This document shows positions 42,048 through 50,097 of a stretch of DNA of 64,000 bases, one piece after another. This stretch comes from Spirosoma montaniterrae (GTDB lineage: Bacteria > Bacteroidota > Bacteroidia > Cytophagales > Spirosomataceae). The position numbers were made by a program, and so were the translations under genes. Position 1 is the stretch's first letter. Every line of letters starts with the position of its first letter. The notes below the pieces were generated by a model, which saw only the letters and a program-made list of their open reading frames with translations, was not told the origin of the DNA and did no database searches. The stretch is taken from positions 1,302,001-1,366,000 of the forward strand of contig NZ_CP014263.1 in assembly GCF_001988955.1 (NCBI RefSeq). Reading direction: 5' to 3'.

Positions 42048-42132
42048 GTGGTTGAATGGTTGAATGATTGAATGATTGAATGATTGAATGGGGTACTGCA
42101 CATCATTCAACCATCCAATCATTCAACCACTC
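42046..42132. repeat. Hairpin containing tandem TTGAATGA repeats
   Basis: The left side is a run of about five 8-bp TTGAATGA/T units (42050-42090). The right side (42104-42132) is complementary to the first copies. It overlaps the esterase stop and ends 5 bp before the GH16 start. It belongs with the word-repeat hairpins at 12764 and 21288. Confidence 0.7.
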
Positions 42133-42137
42133 TATTT

Positions 42138-43004
42138 ATGCACAAAATTATGAAACCTATGCTTTTCCTCTTCATCGTTCTCCTGTTCGTTGCCTGCAAA
42201 GGGCCGCAGGCTACGCCCGCCGTACCGGTGCAGCCGCCCGTGACGGTAACACCACCGACCAGCGTAACTACAGCTCCGGTGGTGCGAAAATTAGTTTGGT
42301 CCGATGAGTTCGATACGCCCGGTCTGCCCGATACCACCAAATGGGGCTACGATGTGGGTGGCAACGGCTTCGGCAACAACGAACTCCAGTTTTACACCCG
42401 CCGACGTGCCGAAAACGCCCGTATTGAAGCCGGTAAACTGATTATCGAAGCCCGTAAAGAAAATTACCAGGGCAGTGCCTACACCTCGGCCCGGCTCCTG
42501 ACCCGCGACAAAATCACCTGGACCTACGGGCGTATTGAAGCCTACGCCAAACTCCCCAAAGGACGAGGCACGTGGCCCGCCGTATGGATGCTCGGTAAAA
42601 ACATTTCAACCGCTGGCTGGCCCCGCTGTGGCGAAATCGACATCATGGAACACGTCGGCTTCGATGAGGGCGTGGTTCACGCATCGATTCATTCCGAGAC
42701 GTACAACCACGTAAAAGGCACGCAAAAAACCAGCAAAACGATTGTTCCAGATGCGGTGAGCGCGTTTCACCTGTACGCCGTGGAGTGGACCGCCGATCAG
42801 ATGGAGTTTTACGTGGACGACAAACTGTATTATACCGTGCAGCGGTCAACGCTGGGCAGCACGGATGCCCAATGGCCGTTCACCCAACCGTTTTTCCTGA
42901 TTCTGAACGTGGCCGTAGGCGGCAACTGGGGCGGGCAGAAGGGCGTTGATGAAACCATCTGGCCGCAGCGCATGGAGGTTGACTATGTGCGGGTGTATCA
43001 GTAG
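42138..43004 (+). CDS. Glycoside hydrolase family 16 b-glucanase lipoprotein
   Basis: 288 residues from ATG 42138. A lipoprotein signal ends LLFVAC, followed by a Pro/Thr/Val linker to residue 50. The catalytic domain (55-288) has WSDEFDTPGLPDTTKW, FYTRRRAENARIEAGKLIIEARKE, WPAVWMLG and the GH16 active site GEIDIMEH with two Glu and an Asp. GH16 enzymes cleave internal b-1,3 or b-1,3/1,4 bonds as in laminarin or lichenan. Outer-membrane anchoring facing the periplasm or surface is expected. It is downstream of a tandem-repeat hairpin. Confidence 0.9.
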   Translation: MHKIMKPMLFLFIVLLFVACKGPQATPAVPVQPPVTVTPPTSVTTAPVVRKLVWSDEFDTPGLPDTTKWGYDVGGNGFGNNELQFYTRRRAENARIEAGKLIIEARKENYQGSAYTSARLLTRDKITWTYGRIEAYAKLPKGRGTWPAVWMLGKNISTAGWPRCGEIDIMEHVGFDEGVVHASIHSETYNHVKGTQKTSKTIVPDAVSAFHLYAVEWTADQMEFYVDDKLYYTVQRSTLGSTDAQWPFTQPFFLILNVAVGGNWGGQKGVDETIWPQRMEVDYVRVYQ

Positions 43005-43060
43005 GAAGGGACAAGGGTGTAGGGTATGAGGGGCAGGGGATGTTCGGCAGAGGGCTGGGC

Positions 43061-43108
43061 ATCCCCCTTTTATGGGATGGTTGGTTGAAGCTGTGGATTA
43101 TACTTTTG
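43061..43108 (+). promoter_or_regulatory. Regulon site 1 (operator plus -7 box) of the subtilisin-like operon
   Basis: ATCCCCCTTTTATGGGAT (43061-43078) is the best copy of the repeated 18-bp element, with ATCCC/GGGAT arms around 8 bp. After 22 bp comes TACTTTTG (43101-43108), matching TAnnTTTG. The gene starts at 43131. The site centre would lie about 45 bp upstream of transcription, a usual activator position. Confidence 0.75.
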
Positions 43109-43130
43109 TACAGATAAATGCCAAAACGCT

Positions 43131-44453
43131 ATGACTACGATTAAGCAGGGAAACTATGTACTATTCGAAGATATCGAATCTGTCAAAGAATTATACCGCG
43201 CTGGCGAAGCAAGTGCCTACAATAAGGCTCAATTGGGCCAATTGTTAGGCGAAGAACCTGTTGCTGCTACAAGTACTGCCTATATGCATTGGGCATTTGA
43301 AGACCGGGCTGTAGAAATAGAAAAGTTGGATCAGGAAGATAGGTACTACTTCCTTCGATTATTTTATTTGAAAGAAGATAAAACCGCACGTATCTATCAA
43401 CTTGTCAATGAGCAAAGTATGCGCATTAGGTACGGTTTATCTGGAAACGGTAGGAATGGCTGGATGATACGTTGGGAGCGGCTTAAACCCGATTTGCTTC
43501 AATTTAGACGGGAACGATTCCAAATTGAACGAGATCAAATAAGTCACGTTCATCCCCGCCCCTTGCTTTCTCAAATTCATCTGCAAGAGATGCTGAGACC
43601 GATTGCGATAAAACCCGAAGTTCAGCAACTTGTGCACCTTACAAGCACTTCAGGGTTTGATCTTGAAGATGAGTCAAATCAGTCGGCTGATGCGGCATTT
43701 CGTCTTTTAGACAATTTACGAGAAGACCATGTAAGTGAACACGGGCGAGATGCAATGCAAGTAGCGCGTTGGACCATGAATCTTGATTCGCAGGTTCAAT
43801 GCCACTTTTGTAGTACACAATATCCGAGGTATGAAGAAATGGTAGATAGAGATCCATTTGGAATAAAGACCAGATTTAATTATGCTTTCAGTAGCCAGAG
43901 AGTATTGAACCTAACCGAAGGGGATGTGCTGTTTATAACAACATCATTTAAGCAAGGCAATACGTATTGTACAGCATTGTTCGATCTGGCAGTGTTTCAT
44001 ATTACGCGATGGCTGGAAGAGAAAGGCGTCATTGTTTTATTCTCGGCTGGGGGAGGTAGATCAGGAGAGGGATTTGTATCTTATGAAGAGCTATTTCAGG
44101 AACTGACGGTCGCTTATAATGCAACAAATTGGCCGGGTATTGTTGTGGGTGGTATCAATCCAAACGCCCTGTGTATTGAGAGTAATTATGCATCGATAGT
44201 GACATGTTATGCTCCACCCCACGAAAAAAAACCGGATTTTGATGAATCATCGGGAGCTACCTCAGTTATAGCCGGTCTGGTAGTGCGAGCGCAACAGTAC
44301 GCTCAAACAACGGGCCGTCAGTATTTGAAACCTGCCGAAATAAAAAATCTGCTTAAGACCTGTGGGCGCAGGCTAACTGTTCAACCCGTGGGCGACATTT
44401 GTCTGCCCGATTGGGAGTCAATCAAAGCGGGCATTGCGGAATTATTGCCCTAA
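43131..44453 (+). CDS. Divergent intracellular subtilisin-like (S8-type) protein
   Basis: 440 residues, no signal peptide. The first 165 residues are unrecognised and charged. The second half follows subtilases: a possible H204 in SEHGRDAMQVA, the strand VIVLFSAGGG (300-309; the oxyanion Asn of AAGN is Gly here), PGIVVGGINPNALCIESNYASIVTCYAPP like the usual VGA..FSNYG..VDVAAPG, and S374 in ESSGATSVIAGLVVRAQQY matching GTSxATPxVAG, then LKPAEIKNLL. The catalytic Asp motif is not clear (STSGFDLED is a candidate), so activity is doubtful. It heads an operon of unknown genes with a regulon site. Confidence 0.7.
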   Translation: MTTIKQGNYVLFEDIESVKELYRAGEASAYNKAQLGQLLGEEPVAATSTAYMHWAFEDRAVEIEKLDQEDRYYFLRLFYLKEDKTARIYQLVNEQSMRIRYGLSGNGRNGWMIRWERLKPDLLQFRRERFQIERDQISHVHPRPLLSQIHLQEMLRPIAIKPEVQQLVHLTSTSGFDLEDESNQSADAAFRLLDNLREDHVSEHGRDAMQVARWTMNLDSQVQCHFCSTQYPRYEEMVDRDPFGIKTRFNYAFSSQRVLNLTEGDVLFITTSFKQGNTYCTALFDLAVFHITRWLEEKGVIVLFSAGGGRSGEGFVSYEELFQELTVAYNATNWPGIVVGGINPNALCIESNYASIVTCYAPPHEKKPDFDESSGATSVIAGLVVRAQQYAQTTGRQYLKPAEIKNLLKTCGRRLTVQPVGDICLPDWESIKAGIAELLP

Positions 44454-44486
44454 CACAATTCATTACAATTTTTCAACCACACAATT

Positions 44487-45302
44487 ATGCGACAAAGCGA
44501 AGCTGCATCTCTTCGGGAAGCCTTTAGTTTCTTTACGAACTACGAGGGTCATCCAAATCAGGACGTCTCTTACGCCGACAAAATGAAGAACCTGGCAACA
44601 GGGCCTAACCGCTTGTACGACTTCTTTGCGTTTCTGCGCTACTTCGTGCGCCGATCTCGGAAAGAACTGGCAATCACCGATTGTGAACACCTTCCCAAGG
44701 TGCTCACATTAACGGTTAGCAAAGGGAATGTCTTGCAAACGCTTGCTTATTTCGACAATGCTAAATGCCTGAATATAAAAATCTGCTTCGGGATGGATGA
44801 ATGTCTGATACCGCAATTGGTGGTGTCGGGTTCGTTCTGCTGCGATGACCAGGGACCTTCGGTGGACTTAGTGGATCAACCCTACCGCAAGCAAACTGAA
44901 GATGGGCAGGCTGGACATTATGTACTGAATTTCGGCGACGAAATAAGTGTTGACGAAGCTCGTACATTGCTAAATCGATTTGAGGAGATTGTAACACGCG
45001 ATTTGTCTGACCCTGTTGATCTACGGGGATATGCACTCGACATAAAAACGTTTCGCCATTTGCTTAGTGACGATGTGTATTTAGGGCAGGCCGAAGAGAT
45101 ACGTATTCGCATGGGCATGAATAACGACGGCTTTGACGACTCCATTCCTAACTCAGGTAGTGTTCGTATCATGATGCTTGAGTTCTCTGATGTGAATGAA
45201 GACGTGGGTACGCCGTTTTATATGTGCAGCGGACGCGTGAAGGACGATTCTGACCCAACGGAGTGCCCACCGCGCCAACCGTGCAACGCCACCATCAGCT
45301 AA
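44487..45302 (+). CDS. Unrecognised 271-residue protein in the subtilisin-like operon
   Basis: No signal peptide or membrane segment is visible and no family is recognised. The N-terminus (LREAFSFFTNYEGHPNQDVSYADKMKNLATGPNRLYDFFAFLRYFVRRSRKEL, in blocks) is helical and conserved-looking; the middle alternates b-strands (LTLTVSKGNVLQTLAYF, NIKICFGMD) with several Cys; the end is polar (VKDDSDPTECPPRQPCNATIS). It lies 33 bp after the subtilisin-like gene and 11 bp before the membrane protein, so all are likely co-expressed. An interaction with the subtilisin-like protein is inference from position only. Confidence 0.6.
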   Translation: MRQSEAASLREAFSFFTNYEGHPNQDVSYADKMKNLATGPNRLYDFFAFLRYFVRRSRKELAITDCEHLPKVLTLTVSKGNVLQTLAYFDNAKCLNIKICFGMDECLIPQLVVSGSFCCDDQGPSVDLVDQPYRKQTEDGQAGHYVLNFGDEISVDEARTLLNRFEEIVTRDLSDPVDLRGYALDIKTFRHLLSDDVYLGQAEEIRIRMGMNNDGFDDSIPNSGSVRIMMLEFSDVNEDVGTPFYMCSGRVKDDSDPTECPPRQPCNATIS

Positions 45303-45313
45303 CGAATAAGACT

Positions 45314-45952
45314 GTGTCAATATATGACATTCTTGATTGGCTTTGGTATGGATTTACAGCGGTGGTTCTGGTGCCAATCGTAGCAGGACTCTTACACTGG
45401 CGTTTGTTAAACAAGTCAGAAAGAAGCCTTGTCTGGTTTCTGATAGCTATGTTAATGCTTGAAGTAGTTGCTACTACTTTACGCTTCAATGCAATCAGAA
45501 ACCATTTTATACATTATTTCCAGACATCATCTGTGCTATGGATTGGCACCCACTTTTATACAGAACGAATTGGCTGGGGAAATTGGCCGATGATAATAGC
45601 GGTTGTTGTTGCGATTACTATACCAGTAGAAGTTTTCGGCTGGGTAGGTTTTAATCATATTAACACTGCTACTGAAACAGTAGCCTGGCTGCTGATTGCG
45701 CTATATGCATTCGTCAGTCTTGTACATGTACTAGAACAACCGCTTGATCGTTCTATTCGCCGTGATGGGATGGTGTACCATCATGCTGGCTTTTTATTGA
45801 TAGGTTTCTTCAAAGCAGGAAGAGCCTGTTTTTTAAACTACTTCATTGAGACGTCTGTTGATTTATACTTTTTCATAGACACGTTGGTCGTTATAATTGG
45901 CGCAGTAGTGTATGGGCTGTTCACAATAGGGTTTACGCTTAAAGAACGATAA
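45314..45952 (+). CDS. Multi-pass membrane protein (about 7 helices), function unknown
   Basis: 213 residues from GTG 45314; a GTG at 45263 would overlap the previous gene by 40 bp. Hydrophobic stretches, roughly WYGFTAVVLVPIVAGLL, LVWFLIAMLMLEVVATT, SSVLWIGTHFY, WPMIIAVVVAITIPVEVFGW, VAWLLIALYAFVSLVHVL, HHAGFLLIGFFKAG and LYFFIDTLVVIIGAVVYGLF, give six to seven helices without an enzymatic motif. It sits 10 bp before the histidine kinase at 45963 and could be its sensory partner, in analogy with 7TM-linked sensors. That is inference. Confidence 0.6.
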   Translation: MSIYDILDWLWYGFTAVVLVPIVAGLLHWRLLNKSERSLVWFLIAMLMLEVVATTLRFNAIRNHFIHYFQTSSVLWIGTHFYTERIGWGNWPMIIAVVVAITIPVEVFGWVGFNHINTATETVAWLLIALYAFVSLVHVLEQPLDRSIRRDGMVYHHAGFLLIGFFKAGRACFLNYFIETSVDLYFFIDTLVVIIGAVVYGLFTIGFTLKER

Positions 45953-45962
45953 ACCTACGGAT

Positions 45963-47072
45963 ATGACACGCTGGGTATTTTGGCTAACTGGACTAATTTT
46001 TACCTGTGAGCAGCCTTACGTTCAGGCGCAAATCATCTTGATTACTAAGGTTGAAACAATCCAGCGGCCTTACACAGAGCAATTGCCATTTCGCTTTCAT
46101 CAGGGAGATTCGATAATACATGTGAGTTACCGGAATAATAATGTACTTGTTCATTTTGATTCATCAATCCCCAATACTGCGTTCAAATACAACATAAAGG
46201 CATTATTGCCACGCTCTGTCATCACCCGTGATACGTTTATTGTACTGCCTGACTTGCCGAATGGTGAACTGGTGCTTGAAATCTCTGACGCTCAACGCAC
46301 TTACGTCAAACCTGCCCGCCTAAAGATCGTAGTTGAATCACCGCTCTGGCTACGCTGGTGGTTTCTTCCGATGATGTTTCTGTACGGACTTGTTTTCGTA
46401 AGTGCCTGTCTGTATCTGCTCTACCGCTACCGTATCCGCCAGTTCTTGCGTCTGCAACACACCCGCGACCGGATTGCCCGCGATTTGCACGACGATATGG
46501 GCAGCTACCTTAGCAGCATCAGCATTCTGAGCCAGACGGCCCAGCGGTCGGCCCTGAAAGACCCCGCCAAAACCCAGGCCACCCTCGAACGCATCGGCCA
46601 AACGGCCCGGCAGGTCATGGACTCGATGGGCGATATTGTCTGGAGCATCAACCCCACTCACGACAGCATGACCAATGTAGCCGCCCGCATGACCGACGTG
46701 GCTGCCAGCCTGTTCACCGACCAGCCTGTTGACTGGCACGTGGTTGTCGATGATGACGTAAAACGGCTTAGTTTGTCGGCGGAACACCGGCGCGATTTTT
46801 TTCTGATTTACAAAGAAGCCATTACCAACGTGGCCCGCTACGCCGAAGCGCATCAGGTGACGGTGCGGCTGCAACGGCAGACAGGCGATCTGGTACTGAC
46901 CGTGCAGGACGACGGACGGGGCTTCAACACCGAACAGCCAGTCAAACGCAATTCAACTGGCGGCAATGGCTTGCGAAACATGCAAAACCGGGCTGTGCTG
47001 CTGGGGGGTACGCTGACGGTAGAATCGGTAGAGAGAAAAGGTACATTAATCAGATTACAGTTTCCGATCTGA
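45963..47072 (+). CDS. NarL-type sensor histidine kinase with Y_Y_Y-like sensor end
   Basis: 369 residues. A signal-like N-terminus (WVFWLTGLIF, QAQ) leads to a periplasmic region of about 105 residues whose end (NGELVLEISDAQRTYVKPARLKIVVE) resembles the Y_Y_Y domain of hybrid sensors, but without b-propellers. One membrane helix (FLPMMFLYGLVFVSACLYLL) precedes the HisKA_3 site IARDLHDDMGSYLSSISILSQ (H176) and HATPase motifs NVARYAEA and VQDDGRGF, NGLRNMQNRA. It is related to the kinase at 48493-49932 and close to the response regulator at 47196, so the three form one signalling set. Confidence 0.88.
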   Translation: MTRWVFWLTGLIFTCEQPYVQAQIILITKVETIQRPYTEQLPFRFHQGDSIIHVSYRNNNVLVHFDSSIPNTAFKYNIKALLPRSVITRDTFIVLPDLPNGELVLEISDAQRTYVKPARLKIVVESPLWLRWWFLPMMFLYGLVFVSACLYLLYRYRIRQFLRLQHTRDRIARDLHDDMGSYLSSISILSQTAQRSALKDPAKTQATLERIGQTARQVMDSMGDIVWSINPTHDSMTNVAARMTDVAASLFTDQPVDWHVVVDDDVKRLSLSAEHRRDFFLIYKEAITNVARYAEAHQVTVRLQRQTGDLVLTVQDDGRGFNTEQPVKRNSTGGNGLRNMQNRAVLLGGTLTVESVERKGTLIRLQFPI

Positions 47073-47097
47073 TTAATACGTCAATCTGAAAACAAAT

Positions 47098-47146
47098 ATC
47101 CCCCTTTTATGGGATAGATGGTAACACGCCGTACTGCTTACCTTTG
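47098..47146 (+). promoter_or_regulatory. Regulon site 2 upstream of the response regulator
   Basis: ATCCCCCTTTTATGGGAT (47098-47115) is identical to sites 1 and 4. After 23 bp (one more than the others) comes TACCTTTG (47139-47146), an exact TAnnTTTG. The regulator gene starts at 47196. Autoregulation is implied if the regulator binds this element. Confidence 0.75.
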
Positions 47147-47195
47147 CTTATAGGCCGAAGGCTTTGTTCAATTCCAACTTTATCGATCCGAAGTT

Positions 47196-47819
47196 ATGGC
47201 CGTTCGCGTTCTGCTTTACGAAGACAATGCCCCGTTGCGCGAGGCTCTCAGCACCCTTATAGCTGATACCGAAGGCTTCTCGCTGGTGGGTGCCTTCGGC
47301 GATTGCCTGCGGGCCAACGACCAGACCTACCAACTCCAGCCCGACGTGGTGCTGATGGACATTGACCTACCCGGTCGGGATGGCATTCAGGCCGTGCAGG
47401 CGTTACATCGCGAGTTCCCGTCGGTCGATGTGCTGATGCTCACTGTTTTTGACGACGACGACCGCGTGTTTCGGGCACTTTGCGCAGGAGCATCGGGCTA
47501 CCTGCTCAAACAAATCCCGCCCGATCAGTTGATAGACGCTATTCAGTCAGTTTATGCGGGGGGCGCGCCTATGTCGCCCAGCATTGCCCGCAAGGTTATC
47601 CGCACGTTTCCGGCTCAGGCGGGGCAGTCGGCCAATCTCGACCAGCTTACGGGCCGCGAAAGTCAGGTGCTGCATTACCTGGCGCAGGGCATGAGTTATA
47701 AGCTCGTAGCCGCCGAACTCGGTATCGGCATCGAAACCGTCCGAACGCATATCAAGCGGATTTACGAAAAACTGCACGTGCATTCGGTGACGGAGGCTAT
47801 CGCCAAGTATCGGCCATAA
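47196..47819 (+). CDS. NarL/LuxR-family response regulator
   Basis: 207 residues. The receiver domain (1-120) has acidic E9/D10 and phospho-acceptor D55 in VVLMDIDLPGRDG, with the Thr and Lys switch residues (LTVF, YLLKQ). The C-terminal LuxR HTH is LTGRESQVLHYLAQGMSYKLVAAELGIGIETVRTHIKRIYEKL. Such regulators bind short inverted repeats as dimers. It is the only response regulator between the two NarL-type kinases and carries regulon site 2 in its own promoter, so it is the likely binder of the 18-bp element. A terminator follows. Confidence 0.92.
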   Translation: MAVRVLLYEDNAPLREALSTLIADTEGFSLVGAFGDCLRANDQTYQLQPDVVLMDIDLPGRDGIQAVQALHREFPSVDVLMLTVFDDDDRVFRALCAGASGYLLKQIPPDQLIDAIQSVYAGGAPMSPSIARKVIRTFPAQAGQSANLDQLTGRESQVLHYLAQGMSYKLVAAELGIGIETVRTHIKRIYEKLHVHSVTEAIAKYRP

Positions 47820-47851
47820 AACCCGAACCAAACATGGGGCAGAGGCATAGC

Positions 47852-47888
47852 AGGGTCAGATTCGCACGAATCTGACCCTATTGTTTTT
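47852..47888 (+). terminator. Intrinsic terminator after the response regulator
   Basis: AGGGTCAGATTCG (47852-47864) pairs perfectly with CGAATCTGACCCT (47867-47879) and is followed by ATTGTTTTTAG. Confidence 0.85.
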
Positions 47889-47915
47889 AGCGGAAATCTG
47901 CCAGACCGTTACAGT

Positions 47916-47963
47916 GTCCCATGATTATGGGAGAGCGTAGCATTCGGGCCGTGGCGAACTTTG
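47916..47963 (+). promoter_or_regulatory. Regulon site 3 upstream of a small exported protein
   Basis: GTCCCATGATTATGGGAG (47916-47933) keeps the TCCC/GGGA arms and the TTATGGGA half. After 22 bp comes GAACTTTG (47956-47963), a -7-like box with the TTTG conserved. The gene starts at 48026. Confidence 0.65.
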
Positions 47964-48025
47964 ACGAGTCAGTCAGGCTAATCACCTACGCAAACCCAAT
48001 ACCAAACAATTTCTTGCTACCATTT

Positions 48026-48406
48026 ATGAAAACGCTTCTGCTTTTAGTGAGCCTGCTTACAGGCTACGTGCTTAACACCCACACCGCCGACTATTCCGGC
48101 AACTGGTACAGCCGCTCCAACGGCATAACCATGCAGTTGCAACAGCACGGCACCGTTCTGTCGTGCCACTTCCGCACCGCAGACTATACCCATGAGGCCG
48201 AAGGGCCGGTTTGGGTCAACGCCAGTGGTCGGCAAGTTGGCCGATGGCTTGTCAAACGCACCGCTCCCGATGGCTGTATCACCTTTATCGATTGTCGGAT
48301 CACGTTTCTGAGCGATACGCAAATGCAGATTTCGGCCTCGGCTGTCGATACGAATTGTGACTTGCCAGCCACCTGGCGCGAAACTATTATTTATGAGCGG
48401 CAATAA
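48026..48406 (+). CDS. Small exported protein with lipocalin-like b-strand pattern
   Basis: 126 residues from ATG 48026. A signal peptide (MKTLLLLVSLLTGYVLNTHTA) precedes a mature part of alternating strands: YSGNWYSRSNGITMQLQQHG, VLSCHFRTADYTHEAEG, RQVGRWLVKRTAPDGCITFIDCRITF, with four Cys that could form disulfides. The GNWY opening and size recall lipocalin-like Bacteroidota domains, as does the protein at 56003. No function is claimed. Control by regulon site 3 is inferred from position. A long hairpin follows its stop. Confidence 0.65.
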   Translation: MKTLLLLVSLLTGYVLNTHTADYSGNWYSRSNGITMQLQQHGTVLSCHFRTADYTHEAEGPVWVNASGRQVGRWLVKRTAPDGCITFIDCRITFLSDTQMQISASAVDTNCDLPATWRETIIYERQ

Positions 48407-48412
48407 ATCTTT

Positions 48413-48487
48413 TTCAACGCATACCAAATGAAACCGTTTATGGCACCTTGCTGACGCTATAAACGATTTCATTTGGTATGCGTTGAA
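48413..48487. repeat. 31-bp inverted repeat between convergent genes
   Basis: Arms 48413-48443 and 48457-48487 pair with two mismatches; the arms begin TTCAACGCATACCAAATGAAA. The apex reads TTGCTGACGC at 48448-48457, resembling the apex of other hairpins. It sits 6 bp from each flanking stop codon. Confidence 0.85.
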
Positions 48488-48492
48488 CAACA

Positions 48493-49932
48493 CTATACGA
48501 CAACTGCAATCGGCGGGGCTTTGGAAGGGTGTACAGATTGGTTCACGGGCAGATTTGCACCTACACAAGCCGCCCAAACTACCTCAACATACGTGCCCTG
48601 GCCGGGTTCTGATTCGATGTGCAGCGTGGCACCCAGCCGCTCGGCCCGAAGGCGCAAATTGCTCAGACCCAAGCCGCTGCTCGGGCGGTCAGAGTCGAAA
48701 CCGCGTCCGTTGTCCTGAATGCGGAGTACCAGGCCGGTGGGTTCGCGTTTCAGGCTAATCCAGACGGTTTGGGCGTTGGCGTGGCGCAGGATATTGGTCA
48801 GGCATTCTTTGGCAATCAAAAACAACTCGCGTCGATGCCGGTGGCTGAGATTGAGCGGCTGCTCGTCGGCGGTAAGGCTGACGTGCAGCCGCACGGGGCT
48901 ATCCTCGAAGAGGATGGTGGCTGTTTCGCGGATGCGCTGGCCCACGTCCTGCAACGAATCGCTGGCCGAGTTGAGGCTCCAGACAATCTCGCGCATCGAA
49001 TCCATCACCTGCCGGGCCGTTTGCCCAATAATAACCAGCCGGTGGCGGGCGCGTTCGTCGTCAACATAGCGGGTGGTAGTCTGGCTCAGAATGCTGATGC
49101 TGCTCAGTTGCGATCCCATCTCGTCGTGCAGGTCGCGGGCAATTTCGTCGCGCAGGTTGTTGAGCCGGGCTTGCTTGGCTTCGTTCTCGCGCAGTTGCTC
49201 AATCAGTTGGGCCTGATACTGAATTTTCTCGCGCTCGGTTTGGCGGTTCAGAAATGAGATGGCTATGGTAAACAGGAGCGACTCGATAATGATGCCCAAC
49301 TGCATGACAGTCAGTGGATAACTAAACGGTTGTTCGGGGATACGCGCTGCAAAGCCAAACAGATTCAGCGTAACGGCCAGAATGGAACCGCCCACAAAAA
49401 AGGCGGTTCCGGCAATAAAAAACGACGAAACCACATCGCGCAGCCGCAGCATACGGGGCACAATCATAAACGTTAACCCCGCCATGACGTAGCGATTCAG
49501 GTCGGTCAGTAGACTACGCCATTCGGTGACTACTGCCGATGAACCCAGCCACAAGCCCCCCGAGTCGATGAGTTGCCCGGTGGCCAGCACGAAGAGCATG
49601 TAATTGGTGAGCCGGAAACTGAACGGGTCGCGTCGGCGCAGGTTGAGCAGCGTACGGGCAAAGTGAATATAAAAGATGAAGGCAACGGTTTGTATCGAAA
49701 CCTCCAGCCACTGCGCCAGTGCTACTGCCGATTCTGGCGCGTGCTGATCCTGTAGTTGATGGGCTTTATCGTTGAAATACAGGTTGGCAATCATGCCCAG
49801 CAGGTAGAGGCCGTACCAGGCGTAGAGTAGCTTGTGGTGCCAGATGAACGTAGCAAAAGCGTACAGGGTCATCATCAGCAGCATACCATCGAGAAACAGC
49901 CGCAGCGTGGGGTAAGTGATATGGAGCAGCAT
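48493..49932 (-). CDS. Membrane-bound NarL-type sensor histidine kinase (7TM-type sensor)
   Basis: 479 residues from ATG 49932; an upstream in-frame start at 50007 lies close to the next promoter. The first 230 residues form seven hydrophobic helices (LRLFLDGMLLMMTLYAFATFIW to LGIIIESLLFTIAISFLN), like the 7TMR-DISM sensor class. A coiled-coil segment (ERE...IEQLRENEAKQARL) leads to HisKA_3 with EIARDLHDEMGSQLSSISILSQ (H269), and HATPase motifs ILRHANA, IQDNGRGF and GLGLSNLRLRAE. The transmitter core is highly similar to that at 45963, implying a common response regulator. Confidence 0.87.
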   Translation of the reverse strand: MLLHITYPTLRLFLDGMLLMMTLYAFATFIWHHKLLYAWYGLYLLGMIANLYFNDKAHQLQDQHAPESAVALAQWLEVSIQTVAFIFYIHFARTLLNLRRRDPFSFRLTNYMLFVLATGQLIDSGGLWLGSSAVVTEWRSLLTDLNRYVMAGLTFMIVPRMLRLRDVVSSFFIAGTAFFVGGSILAVTLNLFGFAARIPEQPFSYPLTVMQLGIIIESLLFTIAISFLNRQTEREKIQYQAQLIEQLRENEAKQARLNNLRDEIARDLHDEMGSQLSSISILSQTTTRYVDDERARHRLVIIGQTARQVMDSMREIVWSLNSASDSLQDVGQRIRETATILFEDSPVRLHVSLTADEQPLNLSHRHRRELFLIAKECLTNILRHANAQTVWISLKREPTGLVLRIQDNGRGFDSDRPSSGLGLSNLRLRAERLGATLHIESEPGQGTYVEVVWAACVGANLPVNQSVHPSKAPPIAVVV

Positions 49933-50013
49933 AATTGAGTGGGGATAGTTTGCTATTAGTCGAAAGGTAGTACCACAAGGCAAACACGAATTATACAAAT
50001 GTGACATTCGGTT

Positions 50014-50061
50014 ATCCCCCTTTTATGGGATTTCGGCGCAGATAGCCGTTCCCGAAGTTTG
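50014..50061 (+). promoter_or_regulatory. Regulon site 4 upstream of the 331-residue secreted protein
   Basis: ATCCCCCTTTTATGGGAT (50014-50031) is followed after 22 bp by GAAGTTTG (50054-50061). The secreted-protein gene starts at 50098. The same region is the promoter side of the divergent kinase, but no -7 box with the right spacing is seen in that direction. Confidence 0.72.
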
Positions 50062-50097
50062 TAGCAACCAATCCGGCTTTCGGCTTCTATCTCTACC

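Noticed and set aside
42046..42132. Possible CRISPR-like or minisatellite array of TTGAATGA units
   Set aside because: Units are only 8 bp, without spacers, and the right side is inverted. It is a hairpin arm with slippage, not a CRISPR array.
49981..50014. Regulon site 4 also driving the divergent kinase at 48493
   Set aside because: In the reverse direction no TTTG box occurs at the 22-23 bp spacing kept by the other sites.
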